NCBI GenBank assembly: GCA_947501805.1
Contig: CANMXJ010000002.1
Span: forward strand, 372,001-436,000
Length of the DNA stretch: 64,000 bases
From: an uncultured Sulfitobacter sp.
GTDB lineage: Bacteria > Pseudomonadota > Alphaproteobacteria > Rhodobacterales > Rhodobacteraceae
Direction: 5' to 3'
Positions 54,842-63,306 of this stretch are shown here, in pieces. The stretch's first letter is position 1. Each line of letters starts with the position of its first letter. Below the pieces are notes generated by a model. The model was given only the letters and a program-made list of their open reading frames with translations. It had not been told where the DNA came from and did not search any database. Made by a program: the position numbers and the translations under genes.

Positions 54842-55804
54842 TCAAACCGGCCCGTCCGTCATCTCGCGTGCGATGATGCGGGTGATCGGGGCTACGTCTT
54901 TGGCGGTCATGCCGGGGCGCAAGCGCGGGTCATACAGCATCTTGAGCAGATGCTCGTCGTGGGTAGTCAGCAGTGCGAACTCGTCGTCATCGTTAAAGAT
55001 AGACGGGCGTGCGCCGGGGCTGTCATTGGCCAGACCCATGCCCTGCGCAAGTTCTTCATGGATGCAGGACAGGCGCAAGAGGTCCGGATTTTCAGAGCGG
55101 ATCACGGCCACAGCAGCTGTATAAGTGTTCACATCAGGGCCGGCCGCGTAGGCGGCAACCGCACAATAGGTATCGCGGCGCATGTCCTTGAGCGCACGCA
55201 GCGAACCTGCGGTAATTCCGGGCACGCGTGATGCCGCCTGTTGCAGTGTTGCGGCGCGATCATCCTCTGATGCGATGATCACGATAAAATTGGGCGTGCC
55301 ACTGGTCGAGACAGGATGGCCTGTCACCCGTGCCAGGCGACGGGCATACTGGTTCACAATATCAGTATCGCTCTTGCGCTGGGACGGTGGCACGCTGTCG
55401 CCAAAGATCAGGCCAATGCGCACAGGTTCCGACCAGCGGCGCAGCGGACTTGCCCCGCCGCGCCCCGTGAAATTGCCGTCATATTCATTGTATAACGCGA
55501 TTTGCTCGAAATTGCGTGCCAGTTGATCCGCAGTAAACGGCGTGTCGACGCCACCCCCGTCCTGTCGCAGCAAGCCCTGACTAAGCTGCGCTTGCTGCAC
55601 TTGATTAAGGTACTGGCGCAAAAGAGCACTTTCTTGCGAGGTTGGTTGCGCAACAACAGGCGGCTTTGCCGCCACGGTCGGACGGGGCTTCGGCTTTAGC
55701 GTCGCCTGTTCAAGCGGCGCTTCTGTCGTGCAAGCGGCCAGTAGCGCCAGCATGGAGGCGGCAAGACCCGCGCGCCAGTTGTTGTGCATGATCGCGTTTC
55801 TCAT
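54842..55804 (-). CDS. DUF2927 lipoprotein with zincin-like motif
   Basis: A 320-residue lipoprotein (lipobox LAAC near residue 25, Pro-rich linker after it). The C-terminal domain fits DUF2927; it contains CIHEELAQGMGLANDS, a HEExx-Q-x-x-G motif reminiscent of zincin metalloproteases but with Gln where the second His would be. The tail LYDPRLRPGM is also typical of the family. It sits between TelA and SPFH genes, four bases after TelA. Enzyme activity is unproven. Confidence 0.8.
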   Translation of the reverse strand: MRNAIMHNNWRAGLAASMLALLAACTTEAPLEQATLKPKPRPTVAAKPPVVAQPTSQESALLRQYLNQVQQAQLSQGLLRQDGGGVDTPFTADQLARNFEQIALYNEYDGNFTGRGGASPLRRWSEPVRIGLIFGDSVPPSQRKSDTDIVNQYARRLARVTGHPVSTSGTPNFIVIIASEDDRAATLQQAASRVPGITAGSLRALKDMRRDTYCAVAAYAAGPDVNTYTAAVAVIRSENPDLLRLSCIHEELAQGMGLANDSPGARPSIFNDDDEFALLTTHDEHLLKMLYDPRLRPGMTAKDVAPITRIIAREMTDGPV

Positions 55805-55808
55805 GGTC

Positions 55809-57005
55809 TTAGCCGGGGACCGCACCGGATGCTGTGTCGCCCAAACCGGTCTTTTTGGCTTTCGCAGATGCCAGTGTATCGCGCAATTTGGCTTCCATTT
55901 CCTTAAGCTCGATCTCGGCAGCAGCGCGTTTGGCTTTGCCCTCATCTGCAATTTGCAAGCTCTCTTCAATAGTGCCGATCAGATCTGCGTTGGCCTGTTT
56001 CACAGCTTCGATGTCGAACACGCCGCGTTCCATTTCCTCGCGGATGATCTTGTTGCTGTCACGCAGATTCTTCGCGTTCGAGGTCAGCAATTCGTTGGTC
56101 AGATCATTTGCCTCGCGCACGGCCATTGCAGCTTCGGCAGAACGTTGGATTGTGACCGCTTGCGCCAGTTGCGTTTCCCAGAGAGGCACGGTGTTGACGA
56201 GGGTCGAGTTGATTTTTGTGACAAGTGACTTGTCATTTTCCTGAACCAACCGGATGGAGGGGAGGGATTGCATTGTCACCTGACGCGTGAGTTTCAGATC
56301 GTGAACACGGCGTTCCAGATCGTCACGGGCAGCGCGCATGTCACGTAATTCCTGCGCGACCATAACAGCATCGTTTTCCGGTGCATTATTGGCCTCTGCC
56401 TCTTTGGCGGGGATCACTTTGCTGTCCAGTTCGTCCAGCTTTGCCTCTCCGGCAGCGATGTAGAGCGCGAGTTCATCGTAAAACTGCAGCGTTTTTTCAT
56501 ACAACATATCAAGTGACTTGATGTCCTTGAGCAGCGTATGTTCGTGGCTCAGAAGGTTATCGGTGATCCGGTCGATCTGGCCTTGGACCTTTTCAAACTT
56601 CGCCGTGAATTTGGCAAACGGCGCGGCGCGGCCCAGCAGTTTCTCCCACCAGCTACGTTCGCGGCGCACATCCAGTTCGGAAACCGAGAAACCCCGGATT
56701 GTGCTGACGATATTGCGCAGGGAATCCCCCGCAGGCCCAACGTCTTTGTTGCGCACGTCAGCCAGCATGGCCTGACTGATTTCCTGCAATTCAGCTTGTG
56801 CTGCAGACCCGAAGGATACGATGGAATTCGTGTCTTCCATGTCGATCTCTGCCATCCGGCGCTTGATTTCGTTGCCCAACGGCTTGTCCGCTTTGTCCAG
56901 CGAAACAATCGCGTTGGCCTCGCTTGGCTCCGGCAGGATCACGGCGGTTACTTCCTCGACCAAGGCGAGAGATTGAGCGGCTTTTTCACGAACAGTATCA
57001 GACAT
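55809..57005 (-). CDS. TelA/KlaA toxic-anion-resistance family protein
   Basis: A 398-residue, highly helical, charged protein matching the TelA family (tellurite and colicin resistance by report). Conserved blocks are WWEKLLGR, KVQGQIDRITDNLLSHE, LKLTRQVTMQSLPSIRLVQ and AVTIQRSAEAAMAVREANDLTNELL. Such proteins are linked to envelope or Ter-type stress responses; the molecular action is unknown. It lies between the XpaC-like and DUF2927 genes. Confidence 0.92.
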   Translation of the reverse strand: MSDTVREKAAQSLALVEEVTAVILPEPSEANAIVSLDKADKPLGNEIKRRMAEIDMEDTNSIVSFGSAAQAELQEISQAMLADVRNKDVGPAGDSLRNIVSTIRGFSVSELDVRRERSWWEKLLGRAAPFAKFTAKFEKVQGQIDRITDNLLSHEHTLLKDIKSLDMLYEKTLQFYDELALYIAAGEAKLDELDSKVIPAKEAEANNAPENDAVMVAQELRDMRAARDDLERRVHDLKLTRQVTMQSLPSIRLVQENDKSLVTKINSTLVNTVPLWETQLAQAVTIQRSAEAAMAVREANDLTNELLTSNAKNLRDSNKIIREEMERGVFDIEAVKQANADLIGTIEESLQIADEGKAKRAAAEIELKEMEAKLRDTLASAKAKKTGLGDTASGAVPG

Positions 57006-57041
57006 TTGTATTGGTCCCTTAAGGTGTTGGGTTAAGTTCGG

Positions 57042-57932
57042 CTATCGCTCCAGCCGCACTCCTTCACGTGCAAGGCGTTCGCGCAGCACGTCGATTTCGA
57101 TGGTGAGATCACTGCGGTCATCAAGCAGCGATTTCTGTGTGCGGGCGGCAAAATTCTGCTCCAGATCGTCGAGCAAGGCGAGATAGTCATCGCGTGCTGC
57201 ACGGTCCTGGGTGCGGCTGAAGATGTCGGCAAATTTGACCGTCGCATCACGGGCCCCTTGCAGATAGATGCCAAGGTACTTTCGCGCGGCAGTCAAATCG
57301 CGCGGGTCTTCTTCGACAGTACGGATCAGGGTGCGGGCAGCATCCTGAAAGTCCTCAAGTTTGGCGGCGGCCTGACGATCACCTGCGCGGCGCATGGCAT
57401 CGCTCATGGCGGCCAGATGTTTTTCTGCTTCATCCACAACACGGGCCACGCGGTCCTGCTGGAAAGTGTCGATGCCTTCCATACCTTTGGATTTCAGCGG
57501 GTCGATGCCAAACGCAACCAGATGCAAGGCACTTGCGCAAATGCCAAAGAGGATCGCGGCCAGCATATCACCTGCGGTATCCAGATGCGCGGTGACAGCC
57601 ATAGCAGTTCCCAGCCCCACGCCAAAGCCCGCCAGTATCTTGCGTGGTACAGCAGGGCGGCGGGCAATTTTGCGTGTGTTGAATTCGGCTTCGGCCAGCA
57701 ATCCTTCGCGCAAAAGCCATGCAGACAATATCCAGACAGCTGCCCCGGCCAGTCCGATGCTCATTGACAATGCACCATCCCTGAGAGTGGTCGCAACCAG
57801 CACAATGGCAGGAAAGAACATTACATTTGCGCGCCCGCCCACAGGGTTAACCTCTGCGCGGCGTGTCGACTTATGCGCGGTGCCGTCTTTTTTGCTGTCG
57901 GGGCTATATTTGCCACCGTACTGTCGGGCCAT
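57042..57932 (-). CDS. XpaC-like membrane protein
   Basis: A 296-residue protein with two helical hairpins in the N-terminal third (about 33-72 and 95-140) and a cytoplasmic helical C-terminus. It belongs to the family annotated 5-bromo-4-chloroindolyl phosphate hydrolysis protein (XpaC). XpaC and TelA genes are neighbours in many bacteria, supporting a shared complex. It follows the small membrane protein by three bases. Confidence 0.85.
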   Translation of the reverse strand: MARQYGGKYSPDSKKDGTAHKSTRRAEVNPVGGRANVMFFPAIVLVATTLRDGALSMSIGLAGAAVWILSAWLLREGLLAEAEFNTRKIARRPAVPRKILAGFGVGLGTAMAVTAHLDTAGDMLAAILFGICASALHLVAFGIDPLKSKGMEGIDTFQQDRVARVVDEAEKHLAAMSDAMRRAGDRQAAAKLEDFQDAARTLIRTVEEDPRDLTAARKYLGIYLQGARDATVKFADIFSRTQDRAARDDYLALLDDLEQNFAARTQKSLLDDRSDLTIEIDVLRERLAREGVRLER

Positions 57933-57935
57933 ATG

Positions 57936-58166
57936 CTACAGCCCTCCGAGTTTGCCTGCGGCAACGCCGAAAAGCACAACAATCAGAGCAATATAAGCGG
58001 CTTTCTGAATGCCGGATGGTGCCATGTCTGTTCCTTCTCTAGCGCCAGTCGCAGGACGTAACCCTTGTTGGGTTGTTTGCACGATTGCAGTCCAGATTGC
58101 ATGCAGAATCACAACAAAGGCAACAACAGCTGCCAATAGAACCAAAATCAGAAACAAACGGGCCAT
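57936..58166 (-). CDS. Small two-helix membrane protein at the head of the TelA cassette
   Basis: A 76-residue protein with helices at residues about 4-26 and 54-73, separated by a polar loop. ATG at 58166 is chosen; the longer frame has no membrane or domain features upstream. It is the first gene of the five-gene cassette. No family is recognised. Confidence 0.7.
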   Translation of the reverse strand: MARLFLILVLLAAVVAFVVILHAIWTAIVQTTQQGLRPATGAREGTDMAPSGIQKAAYIALIVVLFGVAAGKLGGL

Positions 58167-58281
58167 ACTACCTCTTTCCCCGCTAACATAGGTGTTCGTT
58201 GCCTTTGGCACCAGTGAGGTATCGCGTTGCAGGGGTTGTAAATTCCCTCGCGCGGCAAGGCTGGGTAGTTGGTGGGGCTGT

Positions 58282-59112
58282 TTACCGGCGTGGTTTGCCG
58301 CCGGTCCGTTTGCGCGATGCATGCTGCACGGCCTTCGGCTTCTTTGCGGCGATGCCACTGTCATCTTCCAGAACCAGTCCCAGCTGATCGCGTACAACTT
58401 TGCGGCGCAGTTCCTCCACCTCGCCGGGTTTTAGATCGCCCAACTGGAACGGGCCATAGCTGACCCGGATCAATCTGTTCACCTTAAGGCCGACTTCTTC
58501 CATTGCACGCCGAATTTCGCGATTCTTGCCTTCGCGCAGGCCAATGGTCAGCCAAGCGTTTGCGCCTTGCTGACGATCGATCGCCACGTCCATTGGCTGA
58601 AACCGCTCCCCGTCAATTGTGATACCGCGGCGCAAGGGTTCAAGCGCTTCGTCAGACGGCCGCCCATTCACACGGGCGCGATACCGGCGCAGCCAACCTG
58701 TGCTGGGCAGTTCCATCTTGCGTTTGATGCCGCCGTCATTGGTTAGCAGCAACAGACCTTCGGAGTTGAGATCAAGTCGTCCGACTGACATCACACGCGG
58801 CATGTCAGCAGGCAGATCGTCATAGATCGTGCCACGGCCTTTTTCATCGCTGTTGGTTGTGACCAGACCAGTTGGCTTGTGGTATAACCACATGCGGGGC
58901 GGTTCGGGTTCAGAGACCGGTTTGCCGTCCACGGTTATTGTGTCGCTTCCGGTGACGTTCAATGCAGGCGACAGGATTTGTTCGCCGTTCACACGCACGC
59001 GCCCCGCTTCGATCATGCGTTCGGCTTCGCGCCGGGATGCCACGCCTGCGCGAGAGAGAACTTTGGCGATCCGGTCGCCTTTGGGTGTGTCGGGTTTTGA
59101 TTGATCAGTCAT
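58282..59112 (-). CDS. rluB: 23S rRNA pseudouridine synthase RluB-type
   Basis: A 276-residue RsuA/RluB-family synthase. An S4 domain (about 12-60) is followed by the catalytic domain with GRLDLNSEGLLLLTNDG, carrying the active-site aspartate, and EGKNREIRRAMEEVGL. It converts uridine to pseudouridine in 23S rRNA. The basic C-terminal tail (KRTGGKPRR) is typical. It is divergent from tadA. Confidence 0.92.
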   Translation of the reverse strand: MTDQSKPDTPKGDRIAKVLSRAGVASRREAERMIEAGRVRVNGEQILSPALNVTGSDTITVDGKPVSEPEPPRMWLYHKPTGLVTTNSDEKGRGTIYDDLPADMPRVMSVGRLDLNSEGLLLLTNDGGIKRKMELPSTGWLRRYRARVNGRPSDEALEPLRRGITIDGERFQPMDVAIDRQQGANAWLTIGLREGKNREIRRAMEEVGLKVNRLIRVSYGPFQLGDLKPGEVEELRRKVVRDQLGLVLEDDSGIAAKKPKAVQHASRKRTGGKPRR

Positions 59113-59174
59113 GTCTTTGCCTTAGCTGCTTTGGCGGGCTTGCGAAAGGGCGGCATTTGCGGTCCTTTGCCGAT

Positions 59175-59630
59175 ATGGTTTTTCGGTCTTTCATGGATGA
59201 GGCGCTGCAAGAGGCACGTGCGGCGGGTGCGCGGGGCGAAGTGCCTGTGGGCGCGGTTGTCGTCAATTCGTCCGGTGCGGTTATGGCGCGGGCAGGCAAC
59301 CGGACGCGGGAGTTGCACGATCCTACGGCGCACGCCGAGGTGCTGGCGATCCGCGCGGCATGTGCTGCCCTCGGATCTGAGCGCCTGATCGGGCACGATC
59401 TATATGTGACACTTGAACCCTGCGCGATGTGCGCCGCTGCAATTTCTGCGGCAAGACTGGCGCGATTGTATTACGGCGCGTCTGATCCCAAGTCGGGTGG
59501 CGTAGCACAAGGCGCGCGGGTGTTTGCACATCCACAATGTCATCACGTGCCAGAGGTGTATGACGGGATCGACGCAGTCGCATCAGAACAAATGCTGAAG
59601 GCGTTTTTTTCAGGAAAAAGAGAAGGGTAG
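59175..59630 (+). CDS. tadA: tRNA adenosine(34) deaminase TadA
   Basis: A 151-residue zinc deaminase converting A34 to inosine in tRNA-Arg. The zinc site is H53-A-E55 and C83-A-M-C86. Start at 59175 (MVFRSFMDEAL) is chosen; 59193 is possible. The longer frame overlapping rluB is rejected as the family has no such extension. Confidence 0.93.
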   Translation: MVFRSFMDEALQEARAAGARGEVPVGAVVVNSSGAVMARAGNRTRELHDPTAHAEVLAIRAACAALGSERLIGHDLYVTLEPCAMCAAAISAARLARLYYGASDPKSGGVAQGARVFAHPQCHHVPEVYDGIDAVASEQMLKAFFSGKREG

Positions 59631-59635
59631 CGGGC

Positions 59636-60256
59636 ATGGCAGTGAGTAAGGAATTATCGCGCTTCACGCGGGATGCGCTGGTTGCGGGGCATAGCCGTGC
59701 GGAGGTTGCAGAGGTCTTGAAAACGTCCGGCTGGAGCGCATCCGAGGTTATTGACGCATTGGATGCCTACGCAGATACGCCCTTTTCACCGCCTGTGCCC
59801 CGGCCGCAATCCACGCTGTCAGCACGGGATTTCTTTGTTTATGCGCTGACCTTCGGATTGATGGTCTTTGGGGCGATCTATCTGGTGCAGCTTTTGCATG
59901 CTTTGATCGACCGTGCGATGGATGACAGCGCCTATCGCAGCCTTTACACTATCCGTTTCGCAATGGCGGTGTTGATTGTCACAACGCCCTTGTACCTATG
60001 GCTGACCTTCCGTGACAGGCGCAAACTTGTCGCTGATCCGGCCTTGTCGCGCTCCGCGATCCGGCGTTGGCTGACCTATCTGACACTGCTGTTCGCCTCG
60101 ACTGTGATGCTGGGTGATCTGATCGCGGTAATTCACGCATTTTTGTCAGGGGAACTTACCCTGCAATTCCTGCTGAAAGCTGTGGTCGTGGGCATTGTCG
60201 CAGGGCTGATTTTTCTCTTTTACCTCGCTGACGTGCGCACGGGGGATGCACCGTGA
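59636..60256 (+). CDS. DUF5671 membrane protein
   Basis: A 206-residue membrane protein with an N-terminal helical segment (VAGHSRAEVAEVLKTSGWSASEVIDALD, UBA-like) and four helices in about 60-200. The ARDFFVYALTFG block and RRWLTYLTLLFAS block mark DUF5671. Its stop overlaps the GTG of the next frame. Function unknown. Confidence 0.82.
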   Translation: MAVSKELSRFTRDALVAGHSRAEVAEVLKTSGWSASEVIDALDAYADTPFSPPVPRPQSTLSARDFFVYALTFGLMVFGAIYLVQLLHALIDRAMDDSAYRSLYTIRFAMAVLIVTTPLYLWLTFRDRRKLVADPALSRSAIRRWLTYLTLLFASTVMLGDLIAVIHAFLSGELTLQFLLKAVVVGIVAGLIFLFYLADVRTGDAP

Positions 60257-60659
60257 ATAAAGCCCTTTTTTTGCCCTGATTGCGCTGGTTGCTGCGGCGT
60301 TGGCCGGCGGGTTTCTTGCTGTTGGCGGTCCGGGTTACGCGCGACTTGAAAAAGCGGACAGGACACGCGTGCAAGACCTCCGCAGGTTTGCTGAGTTCAA
60401 AACATGCACTTTGAACACGTCACGCCAGCCCAAAGACTGCGAAGGGTTGATTGGATCAGGCAATCCAGTCGATCCTGATACTGGCCAGCGATTTTCCTTT
60501 GAGCGCGTCTCGGACGATCAGTTCAAGGTTTGTGCTGTTTTTCAAACGGATCCCAAAGCAATCAGCGCATACGGTGTTGGACAACTCTCGGTGGATGGCC
60601 AAACGGGTTGTCTGACCTATCGACGCAAGACACCAAACGGTGATTGGATCAGGCAGTGA
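60253..60659 (+). pseudogene. Secreted protein gene in two frames joined at a T7 tract
   Basis: GTG at 60253 (GTGA overlap with the DUF5671 stop) begins a frame that meets a stop after eight codons. A minus-one shift at the T7 run (60266-60272) joins it to the downstream frame, giving a signal-anchor (ALIALVAAALAGGFLAVGG) then a 100-residue domain with three to four cysteines (CTLNTSR...DCEG...VCAVF...GCLTY). T-TTT-TTG is a slippery heptamer, so either recoding, a homopolymer indel or a sequencing error explains it. The joined protein is plausible; function unknown. Confidence 0.65.
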
Positions 60660-60661
60660 AC

Positions 60662-61357
60662 CTAGACCTCAATCGCTACCATGACCTGTGGTTCTACCAC
60701 ATTAACCCCCGGCAACCCGTCGGCCAGCACCTGCGCGGACTGCTCTAACACATCGAATGTCCGGTAGTGGCAGGGGATGACCGTCTTGAAATCGAAGTAA
60801 CGATTCGCGGCATATGCGGCTTCGGCCATGCCCATGGTGAAATGTCCGCCCGCAGAAAGAATGCCGATGTCGGGTTTGTAATAGTCGCCGATCCAGTCCA
60901 TGTCCGCCATGATGCCTGTGTCGCCCGAGATATAGACACAATGCCCCTCACCGCGCAGGATCAGCCCGCTTTCATTTCCCATATAGCGGCGCGTGTCCGC
61001 CACATCCGCACTGGATGAATGCGACGCGGGCACCATGCTGCATGTGACATTATCGCCCAATGCAATGGTGCCGCCCATGTTGAAGGCCTGACCCTCAACC
61101 GCGCCCTGTGCGTGCAGGAATTGTGCCAATTCGTACATGCCCGACACCGGCGCACCCGTGGTTTTGGAGATATCCGGGACATCGGTGATGTGATCAAAAT
61201 GGCCGTGGGTGACAAGGATATGGGTTGCGCCCTCAATCGCGGTTGCGTGTTGATCCTCGCCCAGCATCGGGTTGCCGTTCAGCCAAGGGTCTACCAGCAG
61301 CACCTGATCTTCGATTTCAATGCGGAACGAGCCGTGGCCGAGCCAAATGATGTTCAT
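60662..61357 (-). CDS. Metallo-beta-lactamase-fold hydrolase (UPF0173)
   Basis: A 231-residue protein of the UPF0173 metal-dependent hydrolase family. Ligand motifs are WLGHGSFRI, HGHFDHITD, SGDTGIMADM and IPCHYRTFD. AAGGAG precedes ATG at 61357. Orthologues are widespread housekeeping proteins of unknown substrate. Confidence 0.9.
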   Translation of the reverse strand: MNIIWLGHGSFRIEIEDQVLLVDPWLNGNPMLGEDQHATAIEGATHILVTHGHFDHITDVPDISKTTGAPVSGMYELAQFLHAQGAVEGQAFNMGGTIALGDNVTCSMVPASHSSSADVADTRRYMGNESGLILRGEGHCVYISGDTGIMADMDWIGDYYKPDIGILSAGGHFTMGMAEAAYAANRYFDFKTVIPCHYRTFDVLEQSAQVLADGLPGVNVVEPQVMVAIEV

Positions 61358-61490
61358 ATGCGTTCTCCTTGCGTGAATTGAAGCCAACTTTAACGTCTTT
61401 GCGAGGAAGGGCCAGCCTCCCCTTGCGAGGCACGGCGCGGGGCGGTATTGGCAGATAAATCAAGATCACCGCAGTAAGGGGAACCTTCCC

Positions 61491-61778
61491 ATGTCCATTG
61501 ACGAAACCACCGCCGCGCGTGTCGCGAAACTGGCCCGCATCAAGGTGGAACCAGAGGCGCTGCCCGCCTTGGCGCAGGAATTTAACGGCATGCTCGGTTT
61601 TATCGAGCAGTTGAGCGAAGTCGATGTGGAGGGTGTCGAACCGATGACGTCTGTGACGCCGCAACGCCTCAAGCGCCGCGTTGACGAGGTGACGGACGGT
61701 GATCAGCAGGACAAGATCCTGAAAAATGCGCCCGATGCGCGCGAGGGCTTTTTTGCTGTGCCAAAGGTGGTTGAATAA
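61491..61778 (+). CDS. gatC: Glutamyl/aspartyl-tRNA amidotransferase subunit C
   Basis: A 95-residue subunit stabilising GatA. Family blocks are [11 protein letters not shown]-like (here [13 protein letters not shown]), [11 protein letters not shown] and [16 protein letters not shown]. Its last base is the first base of gatA. Length is normal. Confidence 0.95.
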   Translation: MSIDETTAARVAKLARIKVEPEALPALAQEFNGMLGFIEQLSEVDVEGVEPMTSVTPQRLKRRVDEVTDGDQQDKILKNAPDAREGFFAVPKVVE

Positions 61779-63265
61779 TGAGCGATCTGAACAAATTAGG
61801 CCTGGCCGAGGCACGCGATGCATTGCGCAACGGCGAGACAACGTCAAAAGAGCTGACCGAGGCCTGCCTTAAAGCGATTGAAGGGGCAGGGGCATTGAAC
61901 GCCTTTGTTCACCACACCCCCGAGATTGCGATGGCTCAAGCGGCGGCAGCGGATGCGCGTCTGGCCAAAGGCGATGCGCCTGCAATGTGTGGTCTGCCCA
62001 TCGGCATGAAAGACCTGTTCTGCACCAAGGGCGTGCCCTCGCAAGCGGGTTCACGCATCCTTGAAGGATTCCTGCCCGAATACGAAAGCACGGTCAGCCA
62101 GAACCTGTTTGATGATGGTGCTGTCATGCTGGGTAAGTTGAACATGGACGAATTCGCCATGGGATCATCCAACGAAACGTCAGTATACGGCAACGCCGTT
62201 AACCCGTGGCGGCGCGGCAATGATGAGGCGGCGCTGACGCCGGGCGGCTCCTCGGGTGGTTCTGCCTCCGCCGTGGCCGCAGACCTTTGCCTTGCGGCGA
62301 CCGGTACTGACACAGGCGGGTCGATCCGCCAGCCTGCAGCATTCACTGGCATCACCGGCATCAAGCCGACCTATGGCCGCTGTTCGCGTTGGGGTGTGGT
62401 GGCGTTCGCATCTTCGCTCGACCAAGCAGGCCCGATGACCAAGAACGTGCGCGACGCGGCCATCATGCTTGAAGCGATGTGCAGCTATGATCCCAAGGAT
62501 TCCACCTCTGCCGACCTTGCAGTGCCCAACTTCGAGGCGGCGCTGACAGGGGACGTGCGTGGCAAGAAAATTGGTATTCCAAAAGAATACCGCATGGACG
62601 GGATGCCCGAAGAGATCGAAACACTCTGGTCCGAAGGTATCGCCATGATGAAGGACGCAGGGGCGGAAATTGTTGATATCTCCTTGCCTCACACGAAATA
62701 TGCGTTGCCCGCTTATTACGTGATTGCGCCTGCCGAAGCCTCCAGCAACCTCGCGCGCTATGACGGCGTGCGTTATGGCCACCGTGCCAAGCTGGAACAA
62801 GGTGACGGGATCACCGAGATGTACGAGAAAACCCGCGCCGAAGGGTTCGGTGCCGAGGTCCAGCGCCGCGTCATGATCGGGACATATGTATTGTCAGCGG
62901 GTTTCTATGATGCCTACTACAACCGCGCGCGCAAGGTACGTACCTTGATCAAGCAAGACTTCGAGAATGTCTTTGCCCAAGGTATCGACAGCATCCTGAC
63001 ACCTGCGACACCCTCCGCGGCCTTTGGTTTGGGCGAAATGGCGGATGCCGACCCGGTGCAGATGTATCTGAACGATGTCTTTACAGTGACTGTGAACCTT
63101 GCCGGTTTGCCGGGTATTGCGGTGCCAACCGGAACCGACGCACAAGGCTTGCCATTGGCGCTGCAGCTGATCGGGCGCCCATGGGAAGAAGCCGATTTGC
63201 TGTCCTCCGCCTATGCGCTTGAGCAGGCCGCCGGATTTGTAGCCAAGCCGGATAAATGGTGGTAA
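61778..63265 (+). CDS. gatA: Glutamyl/aspartyl-tRNA amidotransferase subunit A
   Basis: A 495-residue amidase that makes ammonia from glutamine for Gln-tRNA or Asn-tRNA formation. The Ser-cisSer-Lys triad is visible: lysine in GMKDLFC, serines in GGSSGGSAS and [11 protein letters not shown]. It overlaps gatC by one base. gatB is not in the window. Confidence 0.97.
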   Translation: MSDLNKLGLAEARDALRNGETTSKELTEACLKAIEGAGALNAFVHHTPEIAMAQAAAADARLAKGDAPAMCGLPIGMKDLFCTKGVPSQAGSRILEGFLPEYESTVSQNLFDDGAVMLGKLNMDEFAMGSSNETSVYGNAVNPWRRGNDEAALTPGGSSGGSASAVAADLCLAATGTDTGGSIRQPAAFTGITGIKPTYGRCSRWGVVAFASSLDQAGPMTKNVRDAAIMLEAMCSYDPKDSTSADLAVPNFEAALTGDVRGKKIGIPKEYRMDGMPEEIETLWSEGIAMMKDAGAEIVDISLPHTKYALPAYYVIAPAEASSNLARYDGVRYGHRAKLEQGDGITEMYEKTRAEGFGAEVQRRVMIGTYVLSAGFYDAYYNRARKVRTLIKQDFENVFAQGIDSILTPATPSAAFGLGEMADADPVQMYLNDVFTVTVNLAGLPGIAVPTGTDAQGLPLALQLIGRPWEEADLLSSAYALEQAAGFVAKPDKWW

Positions 63266-63306
63266 AAGCCAGCAAACAAGTCAGTCAAAAAGACAGAGCA
63301 GAACCA

